From Erysipelotrichaceae bacterium (lineage in GTDB: Bacteria; Bacillota_I; Bacilli_A; RFN20; CAG-826): 33,876 bases of DNA. The number at the start of each line of letters is the position of its first letter. Position 1 is the stretch's first letter. Position numbers and translations under genes: made by a program. Below the pieces are notes generated by a model. It saw nothing but the letters and a program-made list of their open reading frames with translations, did not search any database and was not told the origin of the DNA. This document shows positions 33,621 to 33,876 of this stretch, piece after piece. Location: NCBI GenBank assembly GCA_012518415.1, contig JAAYSH010000036.1, positions 1-33,876 on the forward strand. The letters run 5' to 3'.

Positions 33621-33629
33621 ATAATACCA
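33621..33629 (-). promoter_or_regulatory. extended -10 of the pfkA operon promoter
   Basis: The minus strand reads TGGTATTAT, an extended -10 (TATTAT at 33626-33621). No good -35 stands 17 bases upstream, which suits dependence on the TG motif or an activator. The start would be near 33614, with a leader of about 30 bases. Confidence 0.5.
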
Positions 33630-33684
33630 TACATCGAAACTTAAATACGGTTTTTTTCGTTAGGATTTAGGCAATCTAGTATGA

Positions 33685-33729
33685 TTGTTTACAATTAACA
33701 TAAAGGCTAATTTTGTTTAAGGTAAACAT
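33685..33729. repeat. two similar inverted repeats between pfkA and the divergent gene
   Basis: TTGTTTACAATTAACAT (33685-33701) and TTGTTTAAGGTAAACAT (33713-33729) agree at 13 of 17 positions and lie 28 bases apart. The second is an almost exact inverted repeat (GTTTA/TAAAC). They look like paired operator sites in the divergent promoter region; the protein is unknown. Confidence 0.45.
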
Positions 33730-33784
33730 ATTAAAAGCGATTAGTAAAAAAATAAGGTAGAATGTAATGGCTAAAGGGGTATAT

Positions 33785-33876
33785 ATGAAAGTAAATTTTA
33801 AACAAAAGTTACAAATTACGCTAGCGATTAAAATGGTTGTTGGGTTTATTTTGGCCTTTTTAATTGCGTATTTTGC
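33785..33876 (+). CDS. N-terminus of a membrane protein (cut by the window edge)
   Basis: Thirty complete codons are visible: a short basic stretch (MKVNFKQKLQ) and then a hydrophobic segment from about residue 11 (ITLAIKMVVGFILAFLIAYF). This suggests a polytopic membrane protein or an uncleaved anchor. The opening is reminiscent of FUSC/aromatic-acid-exporter proteins, but too little is present to call it. AAAGGGG five bases before the ATG supports this start; an in-frame ATG at 33767 precedes that site. It is transcribed away from pfkA and shares the intergenic region containing the two inverted repeats. Confidence 0.6.
   Translation, partial: MKVNFKQKLQITLAIKMVVGFILAFLIAYF

Noticed and set aside
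1-33876. tRNA genes, CRISPR array, insertion sequence or prophage
   Set aside because: No cloverleaf with CCA end, no regular spaced direct repeats, and no transposase or integrase reading frame was seen.

Overview
The window is a chromosomal stretch of a low-GC bacterium of the Bacillota. Several genes end in TGA and tryptophan is written TGG, so the standard bacterial code applies; this excludes the Mycoplasma/Spiroplasma group. T-box leaders, an EzrA homologue, an ECF-type vitamin transporter subunit, a CcpA-like regulator and clear TTGACA/TATTAT promoters fit Bacilli, perhaps a wall-less or Mollicutes-related line (Acholeplasma/Izemoplasma/Haloplasma/Erysipelotrichales type). That placement is an inference; no rRNA gene is present. 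No tRNA, insertion sequence, CRISPR array or prophage was found.

Layout. 1-5027 (+): a T-box with readable leucine specifier CUC controls leuS, followed by tex. 5038-11397 (+): a tightly packed seven-gene unit, coaX, a probable pantothenate ECF S-component, an M20 dipeptidase, trmB, an M42 aminopeptidase, a YtpR-like protein and nicotinate phosphoribosyltransferase, with its own promoter and terminator. It combines cofactor salvage (CoA, NAD), peptide use and tRNA modification. 11400-13790 (+): a CcpA-like LacI regulator with a cre-like site, then tyrS. 13810-15124 (-): a two-gene secreted-protein cassette, one camelysin/TasA-like protein and one with three chitin-binding-like repeats, between tyrS and rpsD. 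15230-16068 (-): rpsD with a long leader. 16085-20250 (+): ezrA, a cysteine desulfurase and thiI, overlapping by ATGA.

20270-25746 (-): a nucleoside-type (BMP/Nup) ABC importer: lipoprotein, internal terminator, ATPase, two permeases. Its roughly 155-nt leader folds on paper into a three-way junction with an exact seven-base complement to the Shine-Dalgarno sequence, and the lipoprotein gene has a one-base frameshift in an A6 run just after its start codon. 25862-27252 (-): infC-rpmI-rplT behind an L20-type attenuator. 27277-29400 (-): thrS behind a T-box with specifier ACU. 29408-33626 (-): pfkA, pyk, a ROK sugar kinase and a DegV protein, a glycolytic unit. The right end carries two similar inverted repeats and the start of a membrane protein cut by the window edge.

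The best candidates for something undescribed are the structured leader of the nucleoside importer with the adjoining frameshift, and the secreted cassette, whose second gene appears to start at a non-ATG codon (AUA or TTG) beside the stop codon of the first.
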